From UBA11872 sp965198285 (GTDB taxonomy: Bacteria; Chloroflexota; UBA11872), in assembly GCA_965198285.1 (NCBI GenBank), contig OZ240251.1:2852001-2916000 (forward strand): DNA of 64,000 nt. Reading direction: 5' to 3'. This document shows positions 1 through 7,129 of the stretch, piece by piece. How positions within the stretch are numbered: position 1 is the first letter of the stretch; the number at the start of each line of letters is the position of its first letter. The notes beneath the pieces were generated by a model that was not told the DNA's origin, did not search any database, and saw only the letters and a list, made by a program, of their open reading frames with translations. Position numbers and translations under genes: made by a program.

Positions 1-474
1 CCCCTCACGAACTTCCCGGTCGAGCGCGACCTTGTCGTTGACATCAATGGCTTCATGGAAAAGCTCGATCACGTGACGCCGTACCTGGTCCGTGACGATG
101 ACGCGGACGACCTAGGCGCTGAATTCATGCAGACGCCGACCCAGCTGGACCGCTACAAGCAATTCAGCATGTGCATCAACTGCATGCTGTGCTACGCGGC
201 CTGTCCGGTCGTTGGCCGGGTGGACGACTTCATCGGGCCGGCCGCGCTTGCCCTTGCCCAGCGTTACAACCTCGACTCGCGCGACCAGGGCAAGCAAGTC
301 CGGCAGGACGTGATCTTCCAGAACGAGGGCATCTGGGAATGCACGTTCGTGGGCGAGTGCTCCGAGGTTTGTCCAAAGCACGTCGATCCGGCCGGCGCCA
401 TTCAGCAGGCCAAGCTGGGGGGCGCGCTGGACTACTACAAGCGGTTGCTGACGCCGTGGGTCAAGCGCCCGTGA
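1..474 (+). CDS. frdB: Fumarate reductase iron-sulfur subunit (5' truncated by window edge)
   Basis: C-terminal about 157 residues of the iron-sulfur subunit of a membrane-bound quinol:fumarate reductase, which passes electrons between membrane quinol and the flavoprotein subunit. The reading frame is open from base 1, so the gene starts outside the window and the internal Met at 55 is not the start. The visible part holds the [4Fe-4S]/[3Fe-4S] ferredoxin domain: a CINCMLCYAACP cluster motif, then CTFVGECSEVCPKHVDP. By memory, both stretches and the connecting IGPAALALAQRYN segment closely match E. coli FrdB. Its stop overlaps the GTG of frdC by 4 bases, so frdBCD are translationally coupled. 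The flavoprotein frdA is presumably just upstream. Confidence 0.93.
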   Translation, partial: PLTNFPVERDLVVDINGFMEKLDHVTPYLVRDDDADDLGAEFMQTPTQLDRYKQFSMCINCMLCYAACPVVGRVDDFIGPAALALAQRYNLDSRDQGKQVRQDVIFQNEGIWECTFVGECSEVCPKHVDPAGAIQQAKLGGALDYYKRLLTPWVKRP

Positions 475-866
475 ACCGACCGCTGGACCGGCGCATGGGC
501 TGGACCTGGTGGACCCAGAAGGGTTCCTACTTCCGGGTGTTTCTGCGCGAAGCCAGTTCGGCGTTCATTCTGGCCGAAGTCGTGCTCTTCATGCTGCTGA
601 TCCATAAGGCGGGACAGGACGCGGAGACCTACCGCGCCTATCGCGACTTTCTCTGGCATCCGCTGATGGTGGTGTTCCACCTCGTGGCGCTGGCGTTTGC
701 GCTCTGGCACACCATCACGTTTTTCCTGATCGCCCCAAGCGCGCTTCCGGGCCAGATCGCCGGCCGGCGCGTCCCGGCAGCCTTCATCATCAGCCAGCAG
801 TTCGCCGGGCTGGCGGCGGTGTCCTTGCTCTTGTTCCTGTGGGTGGCCTGGGTAGGCGCAACGTGA
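471..866 (+). CDS. frdC: Fumarate reductase membrane anchor subunit C
   Basis: A 131-residue hydrophobic subunit that anchors FrdAB to the membrane and helps form the quinone sites. Three membrane helices are evident (about residues 29-48, 62-86 and 106-127). The N-terminus (WTWWTQKGSYFRVFLRE) and the AEVVLF and ALWHTITFF segments resemble E. coli FrdC; Glu36 and His80 align with the FrdC Glu29 and His82 implicated in quinone chemistry. The GTG start at 471 is chosen because it overlaps the frdB stop (GTGA) and begins exactly where similarity starts; the longer open frame upstream lies inside frdB. It overlaps frdD by 4 bases. Confidence 0.9.
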   Translation: MNRPLDRRMGWTWWTQKGSYFRVFLREASSAFILAEVVLFMLLIHKAGQDAETYRAYRDFLWHPLMVVFHLVALAFALWHTITFFLIAPSALPGQIAGRRVPAAFIISQQFAGLAAVSLLLFLWVAWVGAT

Positions 867-1219
867 GCGGCCGCTCGCATGAAGCGTTGTTCTGGTCACT
901 GTTCGCCGCTGGCAGCGTGTTGGCCGCGCTGTTCGTGCCCGCACTCATCCTCGTCAGCTCGGTCTTCGGACCATTCGGCTGGCGCTGGTTCGCCGACGCG
1001 TTCGCCTACGAAGGCGTGCGCGACCTGCTGCACCCCGGCATTGTGCGCGCCGCAATCGGGGTGGTCGTGGCCCTGATCGCCATACACGCCTGCCATCGGC
1101 TGCGCCACCTGGCCGTGGACCTGCACGCGCCGCTGCCTGGGGGCCTCATTGCTCTCGTGGCCTACGGCGGCGCGACGGCTATTGCAGTCCTAACCGCGGT
1201 TTTTCTGTCTCTCGTCTGA
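863..1219 (+). CDS. frdD: Fumarate reductase membrane anchor subunit D
   Basis: A 118-residue second membrane anchor of the quinol:fumarate reductase. It has three predicted membrane helices (about residues 7-31, 58-78 and 93-116) and a His-rich stretch (HACHRLRHLAVDLH) like the E. coli FrdD segment around GLHRMHHAMHDLKIH. The GTG start at 863 overlaps the frdC stop by 4 bases, the same coupling as between frdB and frdC. Two separate short anchors without an obvious heme-b ligand set put this enzyme in the heme-less FrdCD class rather than the SdhC/D or di-heme class. It ends the operon; the next gene is on the other strand. Confidence 0.87.
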   Translation: MSGRSHEALFWSLFAAGSVLAALFVPALILVSSVFGPFGWRWFADAFAYEGVRDLLHPGIVRAAIGVVVALIAIHACHRLRHLAVDLHAPLPGGLIALVAYGGATAIAVLTAVFLSLV

Positions 1220-1250
1220 GGCGGCTCGAGATCCGCCCAGGGAACAACGT

Positions 1251-1661
1251 CTAGAGCAAGAGTTGGCTCAGCGCCGCCGTCAACGCGGTCGCGATCGTCA
1301 CCGAACTCGCGGCAATCACGCCCATTCGAATGGTGAGGCGAAGCTCAAGTTCCTGAATCTCGGACTTGAGCTCGGCCTTGGTCGCGAACCCGTCCAGATC
1401 CGTCTTGGTCGCGAATCTCTCCAAGTCCGCCTTGGTGGCAAACCTCTCCAGGTCCGCCTTGGTGGCAAACCTCTCCAGGTCCGCTTTGGTAGCGAATCTC
1501 TCCAGGTCCGATTTGGTAGCGAAGTCCCGCAAGTCCACCTTGGTCACACGATTCCCGTTCGCGACTGCCTGCACAATCTCGGCAACCGCTTCCGCCTGTG
1601 CGCCCCCGAACCCTGCCGCCTTCAGTGTTCGAGCTGCGCGCAGCGTATCGAAGACAGCCAT
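1251..1661 (-). CDS. Small membrane-anchored coiled-coil protein with 9-residue repeats
   Basis: A 136-residue protein of unknown function. The N-terminus (MAVFDTLRAARTLKAAGF) resembles DUF1640/CCDC90-like proteins. The middle is six near-identical 9-residue repeats of the form FATKADLER, predicted helical, followed by a short coiled coil (KSEIQELELRLTIRMG) and a C-terminal hydrophobic helix that probably inserts in the membrane. The start at 1661 is set by a GGAGG sequence 6 bases upstream; the longer open frame runs over the divergent enolase gene and is rejected. The family often sits near mobile or stress genes, but no function can be read here. The gene at 10757 is similar in architecture. 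Confidence 0.72.
   Translation of the reverse strand: MAVFDTLRAARTLKAAGFGGAQAEAVAEIVQAVANGNRVTKVDLRDFATKSDLERFATKADLERFATKADLERFATKADLERFATKTDLDGFATKAELKSEIQELELRLTIRMGVIAASSVTIATALTAALSQLLL
1378..1539 (-). repeat. Six tandem 27-bp coding repeats
   Basis: Six contiguous 27-base units (starting at 1378, 1405, 1432, 1459, 1486 and 1513), each beginning TTGGT on the + strand, lie in frame inside the coiled-coil gene and encode the 9-residue FATKADLER repeats. Units 3 and 4 differ by a single base; the outer units are more diverged, as expected for expansion by slippage or unequal exchange. Confidence 0.88.
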
Positions 1662-1686
1662 AGCGCACCTCCAACTCTTAAGGCTG

Positions 1687-1714
1687 ACTGTACACGTTTC
1701 CGCGGCCGCGTCCA
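1687..1714 (-). promoter_or_regulatory. Candidate promoter of the repeat-rich coiled-coil gene
   Basis: Read on the minus strand: TGGACG, a 16-base spacer, then TACAGT, ending 25 bases before the ATG at 1661. It is a reasonable vegetative promoter by eye only. Confidence 0.35.
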
Positions 1715-1791
1715 CCGGATGCATGCGGCCTGCCCCGCGTTGCGGTGCGCCCCTACACTGAACGCCATCCGCGCCCAGGATCTCCCGACCC

Positions 1792-2934
1792 ATGCGCATC
1801 ACCGGGGTTCGCACGGTCGTGTTCGAGCACGAACTCAGCCGCCCGCTGGGCGACGTCAATAGCCCCACCGGTCGTTCGCTCACGTCCGGCCTGATTCTGT
1901 ATCTGGAAACCGACGCCGGGATCACAGGAATTGGGCTCAGCACCGCTATCGGGCGCCCGCATGTGCACAGCCTGGCCAAGCAGCTGATCGGATCCGACCC
2001 GCGAGGTGTGCGAGGTCTGTGGAAGCGAATGATGGATCTCGTCTTCAAGCTGGGCCCGCTGGGTCCGATTGCGGTAGGGCTCTCTGCAATCGACCTGGCG
2101 CTCTGGGACCTAAAGGCCAAGGCCAACGGCGAACCCTTGTGGCGAACGCTCGGCGCCTCCACGCCGCGCGTGCGCGCCTACGCCAGCGGCCTGGACTCGC
2201 CGCTGTCGGACGAGGAGTTGTACGCGTACTACGCCGGAATGGCCGCGCGCGGTGTGTCCGCCGGCAAGCTCAAGGGCGGCGCCAACCTCCAGGACGACCT
2301 GCGTCGGCTGGGCATCATGCGGGACGCGCTGTCCACCTCCGGCAAACGGGTTGACCTGATGCTGGACGTCAACGAGTTCTGGACGCCCAAGGAAGCCATC
2401 CGCCGCGTGCGCGAAATCGAGCGCAGCTTTGACCTGACCTGGATCGAGGAACCCGCCCGGCGTTGGGACGCCACCGGTTTGCGCCAGGTTTCGGACGGCG
2501 TGGCCGCCGCGGTGGCCAGCGGTGAGAACCTGCGCCATCCGGGAGAGTTCCTGCACCTGCTGGACCACCGGTCGATCGACGTAGTCCAGGTCGGCAGCGA
2601 CACCTGCGGTGTGACCGGCGCGATGATCGTGGCCGACATGGTCTACGGAATCGAGCGGCCGGTCTCGGTAATGAACTCTCCCGGCAGCTTCATGGCTCAC
2701 GCCGCGGCGGCCATGCCCAATCACACCATGCTGGAAGTGCTCGGCGCCGGGCGTGACGCCCTCTTCGACATCGACATTCGGATTGAGGACGGCTACCTCA
2801 CGCTGGGTGAGCGTCCCGGCCTGGGCATCGAGTTTTACCCAGACCTCCTGGCCGCGCATACCGTGGAGCAGGCCTCTCGCGAAGCCGTCGCCAGCCCCTG
2901 GGGACGTCGTCCCGGCGCGGGCCTCTACGCCTGA
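1792..2934 (+). CDS. Mandelate racemase/enolase-superfamily protein
   Basis: A 380-residue protein with the two-domain layout of the enolase superfamily: an N-terminal capping domain (about 1-125) and a TIM barrel. Visible metal ligands are Asp192 (LDVNEFW), Glu219 (WIEEP) and Glu245 (SGENL); the KxK motif that usually supplies the catalytic lysine is Lys159-Leu-Lys161. These enzymes abstract a proton alpha to a carboxylate, usually dehydrating sugar acids. The Asp-His pair of true mandelate racemases is not clear: where the His is expected the sequence reads SVMNSPGS. The substrate is therefore unknown. No partner gene is adjacent; it stands alone between the small divergent gene and the hydroxylase operon. 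Confidence 0.85.
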   Translation: MRITGVRTVVFEHELSRPLGDVNSPTGRSLTSGLILYLETDAGITGIGLSTAIGRPHVHSLAKQLIGSDPRGVRGLWKRMMDLVFKLGPLGPIAVGLSAIDLALWDLKAKANGEPLWRTLGASTPRVRAYASGLDSPLSDEELYAYYAGMAARGVSAGKLKGGANLQDDLRRLGIMRDALSTSGKRVDLMLDVNEFWTPKEAIRRVREIERSFDLTWIEEPARRWDATGLRQVSDGVAAAVASGENLRHPGEFLHLLDHRSIDVVQVGSDTCGVTGAMIVADMVYGIERPVSVMNSPGSFMAHAAAAMPNHTMLEVLGAGRDALFDIDIRIEDGYLTLGERPGLGIEFYPDLLAAHTVEQASREAVASPWGRRPGAGLYA

Positions 2935-3118
2935 TCCGCTCTGGGGTCGTCAACGCCAGGGCTCAACGCACACGCCCGTTTCGCTGCGCGCAACCACCGA
3001 CGAGCGCCCCGTCCAACCGCGGTTTAACTCCCAACCGCCCGTCGCGACTGGTAAGCATCGCCCGAAGTCGTGACAATGGGCGGGCAGGTTCCGTCACTGC
3101 CAGGAAACGGAGGCCGCC

Positions 3119-4006
3119 TTGCGCGCGATCCAGTACGCCGCACCCTCGACCGTTGAGGATGCTGTATCCATTCTCGCCGAGCACGGATCCGATGCCCGGA
3201 TGCTTGCCGGCGGGACCGACCTGATCGTCCAGGTCCGCGAAGACGCTCGCGACACCGAAGTGTTCGTGGACGCGAAGCACATCCCAGAGTTGATGGACGT
3301 GTCCGTCAACTCCGATGGCAGCACCACGCTCGGGGCCGCCGTCCCCTGCCATCAGCTCTACAACGACGCCCAGTTCACGGCCGCCTATCCGGCTGTCGTG
3401 GACGCCGCTCGCATCATCGGCAGCACCGGCATTCAGGGCCGCGCGTCGGTCGGCGGCAACCTGTGTAACTCCGGTCCCGCTGGAGACACGATTCCGGCGC
3501 TGATCGTCCACTCGGCGGTCTGCAACATCGCCGGGCCTGACGGACGCCGAACAGTGGCCGTGGAGGACTTCTGCACCGCCCCCGGCCGGAACGTGCTGGA
3601 CGACGGCGAATTGCTGGTCTCCCTCACCCTGCCCAAGCCGCCCGCGGGCTCCGGCACGCACTACCTGCGCTTCATCCCGCGCAACGAGATGGACATCGCG
3701 GTCGTCGGCGCCGGCGCCTTCCTGCAGTTGGACGGCGCCAGCATCACGGCAGCCCGGGTCGCGCTCGCAGCCGTGGCGCCCACCCCGCTCTTCGTTCAGG
3801 CCGCTGGGGACGCGCTGGTGGGCATGACAGCCGACGAAGACGCATTCGCGGTTGCCGCCGATATCGCCCGCGACGCCGCCGTGCCGATCGACGACATGCG
3901 CGGCACGGTGGCCCATCGCAAGCAGTTGTCCTACGTTCTCACCCAGCGCGCCCTGCGCGGCGCCAAGGCACGCGCCCAGGGAGGCAGTCCAACCAATGGC
4001 CACTGA
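3119..4006 (+). CDS. Molybdenum hydroxylase FAD-binding (medium) subunit
   Basis: A 295-residue CoxM/XdhB-type subunit that carries FAD and passes electrons from the 2Fe-2S subunit to an acceptor. The two FAD pyrophosphate motifs are present: AGGTDL (residues 30-35) and SVGGNL (residues 110-115); the C-terminal CO-dehydrogenase flavoprotein domain covers about residues 175-285. The TTG start at 3119 follows a GGAGG with 5-base spacing and begins at the conserved MRAIQYAAPSTVEDAV start of the family. It is the first gene of the operon and overlaps the small subunit by 11 bases. The substrate is set by the large subunits and is not CO by motif. Confidence 0.9.
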   Translation: MRAIQYAAPSTVEDAVSILAEHGSDARMLAGGTDLIVQVREDARDTEVFVDAKHIPELMDVSVNSDGSTTLGAAVPCHQLYNDAQFTAAYPAVVDAARIIGSTGIQGRASVGGNLCNSGPAGDTIPALIVHSAVCNIAGPDGRRTVAVEDFCTAPGRNVLDDGELLVSLTLPKPPAGSGTHYLRFIPRNEMDIAVVGAGAFLQLDGASITAARVALAAVAPTPLFVQAAGDALVGMTADEDAFAVAADIARDAAVPIDDMRGTVAHRKQLSYVLTQRALRGAKARAQGGSPTNGH

Positions 4007-4493
4007 AATCCTGTCGGGAAAGGTCCACGTCCAAACCACCATCAACGGCGAGCCGGTGGACTTTCTCGCCGAACCGCGGGAGAGCCTGCTGGAGGTCCTG
4101 CGCGACCACCTGGGGCTGACCGGCGCCAAGGAAGGCTGTAACAACGGCAACTGCGGCGCCTGCAACGTCGTCATGGATGGGACGCTGGTCAACTCCTGCT
4201 GCGTGCTCAGCGTCGAAGCGGCCGGCGCCTCCATCGACACCATCGAGGGCGTCGCTTCGCCGACCGGGCTGCACCCGCTGCAGCAGTCGTTCCTTGAAAA
4301 CGCCGCCCTTCAGTGCGGCGTCTGCACGCCCGGCTTCATCGTCGCCGCCAAGGCGCTGCTGGAAGAGAATCCAAACCCCACTGAATACGAAGTTCGCTGG
4401 TGGCTCGCCGGCAACCTCTGCCGGTGCACGGGCTACGACAAGATCGTACGCGCCGTCCTCGACGCCGCCGAACGCATGCGCGCGGAGGCTTGA
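3996..4493 (+). CDS. Molybdenum hydroxylase 2Fe-2S (small) subunit
   Basis: A 165-residue CoxS/XdhA-type subunit with two [2Fe-2S] clusters that relays electrons from the molybdenum centre to FAD. The plant-ferredoxin-type cluster is Cys48, Cys53, Cys56 and Cys68; the helical-domain cluster is Cys107, Cys110, Cys142 and Cys144 (CGVC...CRC). Length and spacing are canonical. The ATG at 3996 has a GGGAGG upstream and overlaps the FAD subunit gene; the longer open frame starting at 3852 lies inside that gene. It is followed after 2 bases by the first large subunit. Confidence 0.93.
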   Translation: MATEILSGKVHVQTTINGEPVDFLAEPRESLLEVLRDHLGLTGAKEGCNNGNCGACNVVMDGTLVNSCCVLSVEAAGASIDTIEGVASPTGLHPLQQSFLENAALQCGVCTPGFIVAAKALLEENPNPTEYEVRWWLAGNLCRCTGYDKIVRAVLDAAERMRAEA

Positions 4494-4495
4494 CC

Positions 4496-6793
4496 ATGGC
4501 CATTGACACCCGAGTCGCTCCGAAAATCAAGCATCACGACGAGAAATACAAGGTCATTGGAACCCGGCCGATTCGCCACGACGGCCTTGAGAAGGTCACC
4601 GGCGAAGCGCGCTACGGCTCCGACATCAACCTGCCCGGGCAGCTCCACGGCAAGGTGCTGCGCAGTCCGCACGCGCACGCCCGCATCCTCAGCGTCGACA
4701 CCAGTCGCGCCGAGGCCCTGGACGGCGTCCGTGCGGTCATCACCAGCGACGACCTTCCGGAACCGGGCGACAAGCTGACCGGCGGCGGTGAAGCGCCCGG
4801 CCTTCCGGTCAAATACAAGAGCGCCAACATGCTGGCGCGCGGCAAGGTTCATTACCACGGCCATGCCGTCGCGGCTGTCGCGGCCACCAACCCGCACATC
4901 GCCGCCGAGGCCGTCAAGCTGATCGACGTCGAGTATGAAGTGCTCGATCCGGTGCTCGAGGTCTGGGACGCCATGAAGCCCGACGCGCCGGTCATCATCG
5001 AGGACCTGTACACCGCCAAGGCCGACGGCACCACGGCCGACACGCCGAGCAACGTCGCGGCGGAAATGCTGTACGAAGTTGGTGACGTCGACGCCGGGTT
5101 CGCAGAGGCGGACCTGATCGTGGACCGTGAGTTCACCTTCGGCGTAGTCCACCAGGGTTACATCGAAACTCACAACGCGACCGCGCACTGGCTCAAAGAC
5201 GGCCACCTGCACGTCTGGTGCAGCTCGCAGGGCGCCTTCACCATTCGCCAGGAACTGGCCGACCTGCACGACCACCCGATCACCAAGATCCACGTCACCC
5301 CGATGGAGATCGGCGGTGGGTTTGGCGGCAAGACCACGGCCTACCTGGAGCCGCTCGCCGCCGTGCTATCCCAGCAGACTGGCCAACCGGTCAAGATGAG
5401 CATGGATCGGGCCGAAGTTCTGATGGCGACGGGTCCGACGCCGGGCGGCTACGTGCGCGTCAAGATGGGCGTCACCAAGGACGGCATGATTACCGCCGGC
5501 TACGCCAACCTGGCGTTCGATGCGGGCGGCTATCCCGGGTCGGTTGTAGGCGCTGGCTGCCGCTGCGTCTTCGCGCCGTACAACATGCCGAACGCCAAGG
5601 TCGAAGGCTTTGACATCGTGGTCAACAAGCCCAAGACCCACGCCTACCGCGCGCCGGGCGCTACCCACGCCGAGTTCGCCAGCGAGACGGTTGTGGACGA
5701 AATCTGCCGCGAGCTGGACATCGACCCAGTCGAGTTCCGCCTTAAGAACAGCGCCAAGGAAGGCGACTGGCAGCTTGCCATGCCGCCCTACGCACGCATC
5801 GGCCACATCGAGTGCATGCAGGCCGCGCGCGACTCCGCCCAGTGGCAGACGCCGCTGGAAGCCGCCCCAGGCAAAAAGCGGGGTCGCGGCATCGCCTCCG
5901 GGTTCTGGTTCAACATAGGCTTCACCTCCAGCGTGCTGGCGAGGCTGAACAGCGACGGCAGCGTGACGCTGCTCGAGGGTTCAACCGACATCGGCGGGAC
6001 CCGTACCTCGATTGCCATGCAGTTCGCAGAGACGTTGGGAATCCCGGTTGAGGACGTGAACCCGATCGTGGCGGACACCGACTCGGTCGGGCAGACCGAC
6101 GTGACCGGCGGCAGCCGGGTTACCTTTGCCACCGGCCTGGCCGCTCACAACGCAGCCAACGACATAAAGGATCAGATTGTCGAAGGGCTAGCCGACCTGT
6201 GGGATGTCGCCGCTGATTCGATCACGCACGCCGACGGAACGTTCTCGGCCAACGGCAACTCGGCAAGCGTCCGCGACGCGGCCGGCCTGCTGGAGGACGA
6301 GGGTGTATTTCCCATCGGCAAGAACACGGTCACGCCCACGCGCGAGGGTGGCGCTTTCGCCGTCCACATTGCCGACGTGGAAGTCGACACCGAGACAGGC
6401 AAGGTCGAGGTTCTGCGCTACACCGCCGTGCAGGACGCCGGCGTTGCGATTTACCCGCCCTACGTCGAAGGACAGATGCAGGGTGGCGTCGTGCAGGGCA
6501 TCGGTTGGGCACTGAACGAGGAATACGTCTACGACGACGACGGTCGCCTGCGCAACGCCAGCCTGCTGGACTACCGCATGCCGACCACGCTCGATGTTCC
6601 CAACATCGAGACGATCATCGTGGAGGTTCCCAACCCCGGTCATCCCTATGGCGTCCGTGGCGTGGGGGAAGTGCCCATCGTGCCGCCGCCCGCGACGATG
6701 GCCAACGCGATCTTCGACGCAACCGGTGTGCGTATGCGCGACCTTCCGATGTCACCGCCGCGCATGCAGGCGGCGCTGGCTGCGGAGGCGTAA
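4496..6793 (+). CDS. Molybdenum hydroxylase large (molybdopterin) subunit 1
   Basis: A 765-residue xanthine dehydrogenase/aldehyde oxidase-family catalytic subunit that binds the Mo-pterin cytidine dinucleotide cofactor and hydroxylates an organic substrate with water. The start domain (IGTRPIRHDGLEKVTGEARY) and GGGFGGK are typical. The active-site loop reads AYRAPGATHAEF (383-394), not the AYRCSFR of form I CO dehydrogenase, so a carbon-monoxide role is not supported. The catalytic Glu is Glu725 (GVGEVPIV). The ATG at 4496 is 2 bases after the 2Fe-2S gene. It is a close paralogue of the second large subunit at 7126. Substrate unknown; aldehydes, purines or N-heterocycles are possible. Confidence 0.9.
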   Translation: MAIDTRVAPKIKHHDEKYKVIGTRPIRHDGLEKVTGEARYGSDINLPGQLHGKVLRSPHAHARILSVDTSRAEALDGVRAVITSDDLPEPGDKLTGGGEAPGLPVKYKSANMLARGKVHYHGHAVAAVAATNPHIAAEAVKLIDVEYEVLDPVLEVWDAMKPDAPVIIEDLYTAKADGTTADTPSNVAAEMLYEVGDVDAGFAEADLIVDREFTFGVVHQGYIETHNATAHWLKDGHLHVWCSSQGAFTIRQELADLHDHPITKIHVTPMEIGGGFGGKTTAYLEPLAAVLSQQTGQPVKMSMDRAEVLMATGPTPGGYVRVKMGVTKDGMITAGYANLAFDAGGYPGSVVGAGCRCVFAPYNMPNAKVEGFDIVVNKPKTHAYRAPGATHAEFASETVVDEICRELDIDPVEFRLKNSAKEGDWQLAMPPYARIGHIECMQAARDSAQWQTPLEAAPGKKRGRGIASGFWFNIGFTSSVLARLNSDGSVTLLEGSTDIGGTRTSIAMQFAETLGIPVEDVNPIVADTDSVGQTDVTGGSRVTFATGLAAHNAANDIKDQIVEGLADLWDVAADSITHADGTFSANGNSASVRDAAGLLEDEGVFPIGKNTVTPTREGGAFAVHIADVEVDTETGKVEVLRYTAVQDAGVAIYPPYVEGQMQGGVVQGIGWALNEEYVYDDDGRLRNASLLDYRMPTTLDVPNIETIIVEVPNPGHPYGVRGVGEVPIVPPPATMANAIFDATGVRMRDLPMSPPRMQAALAAEA

Positions 6794-6799
6794 CCCCTA

Positions 6800-7129
6800 A
6801 TGGCGTCCGTTCACATTCCCACCCCAATGCGGGTGGCAACCGACGGTGCCGCCAGGGTTCAGATTGCAGGCGCCACGGTGCGCGAAGTCGTGGACTGCCT
6901 GGAGGAGCAATTCCCAGACCTGGGCAGCCGGCTGGTCGAGGACGGCCAGCTCCGCCCAGGCCTGGCGGTCTTTGTGGACGGCGCGAACGTCGGCCGGCGA
7001 CTGCGCACGAAGCTACAGCCTGACAGCGAGCTTTTCTTCGTGGAGTCCCTCGGCGGCGGCGCGCCGCTAGACTTTCCGACATCCGTTTGCAATTCAGATT
7101 CACAGCCACACGCTGGGAGCAGGGCATGA
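6800..7129 (+). CDS. MoaD/ThiS-like ubiquitin-fold protein with internal Gly-Gly
   Basis: A 109-residue beta-grasp protein of the MoaD/ThiS family, normally the sulfur carrier for molybdopterin synthase. The fold region (about 1-84) shows family features: VREVVDCLEEQFPDL, VFVDGANVG and DSELFFVESLGGG. In working MoaD the Gly-Gly is the last pair of residues and is adenylated; here Gly85-Gly86-Gly87 is followed by a 22-residue tail. The tail looks real at DNA level because its stop overlaps the next gene's ATG (ATGA at 7126). So it may need processing, or act as a structural or assembly factor. It sits between two molybdenum large subunits, 6 bases after the first. Confidence 0.75.
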   Translation: MASVHIPTPMRVATDGAARVQIAGATVREVVDCLEEQFPDLGSRLVEDGQLRPGLAVFVDGANVGRRLRTKLQPDSELFFVESLGGGAPLDFPTSVCNSDSQPHAGSRA

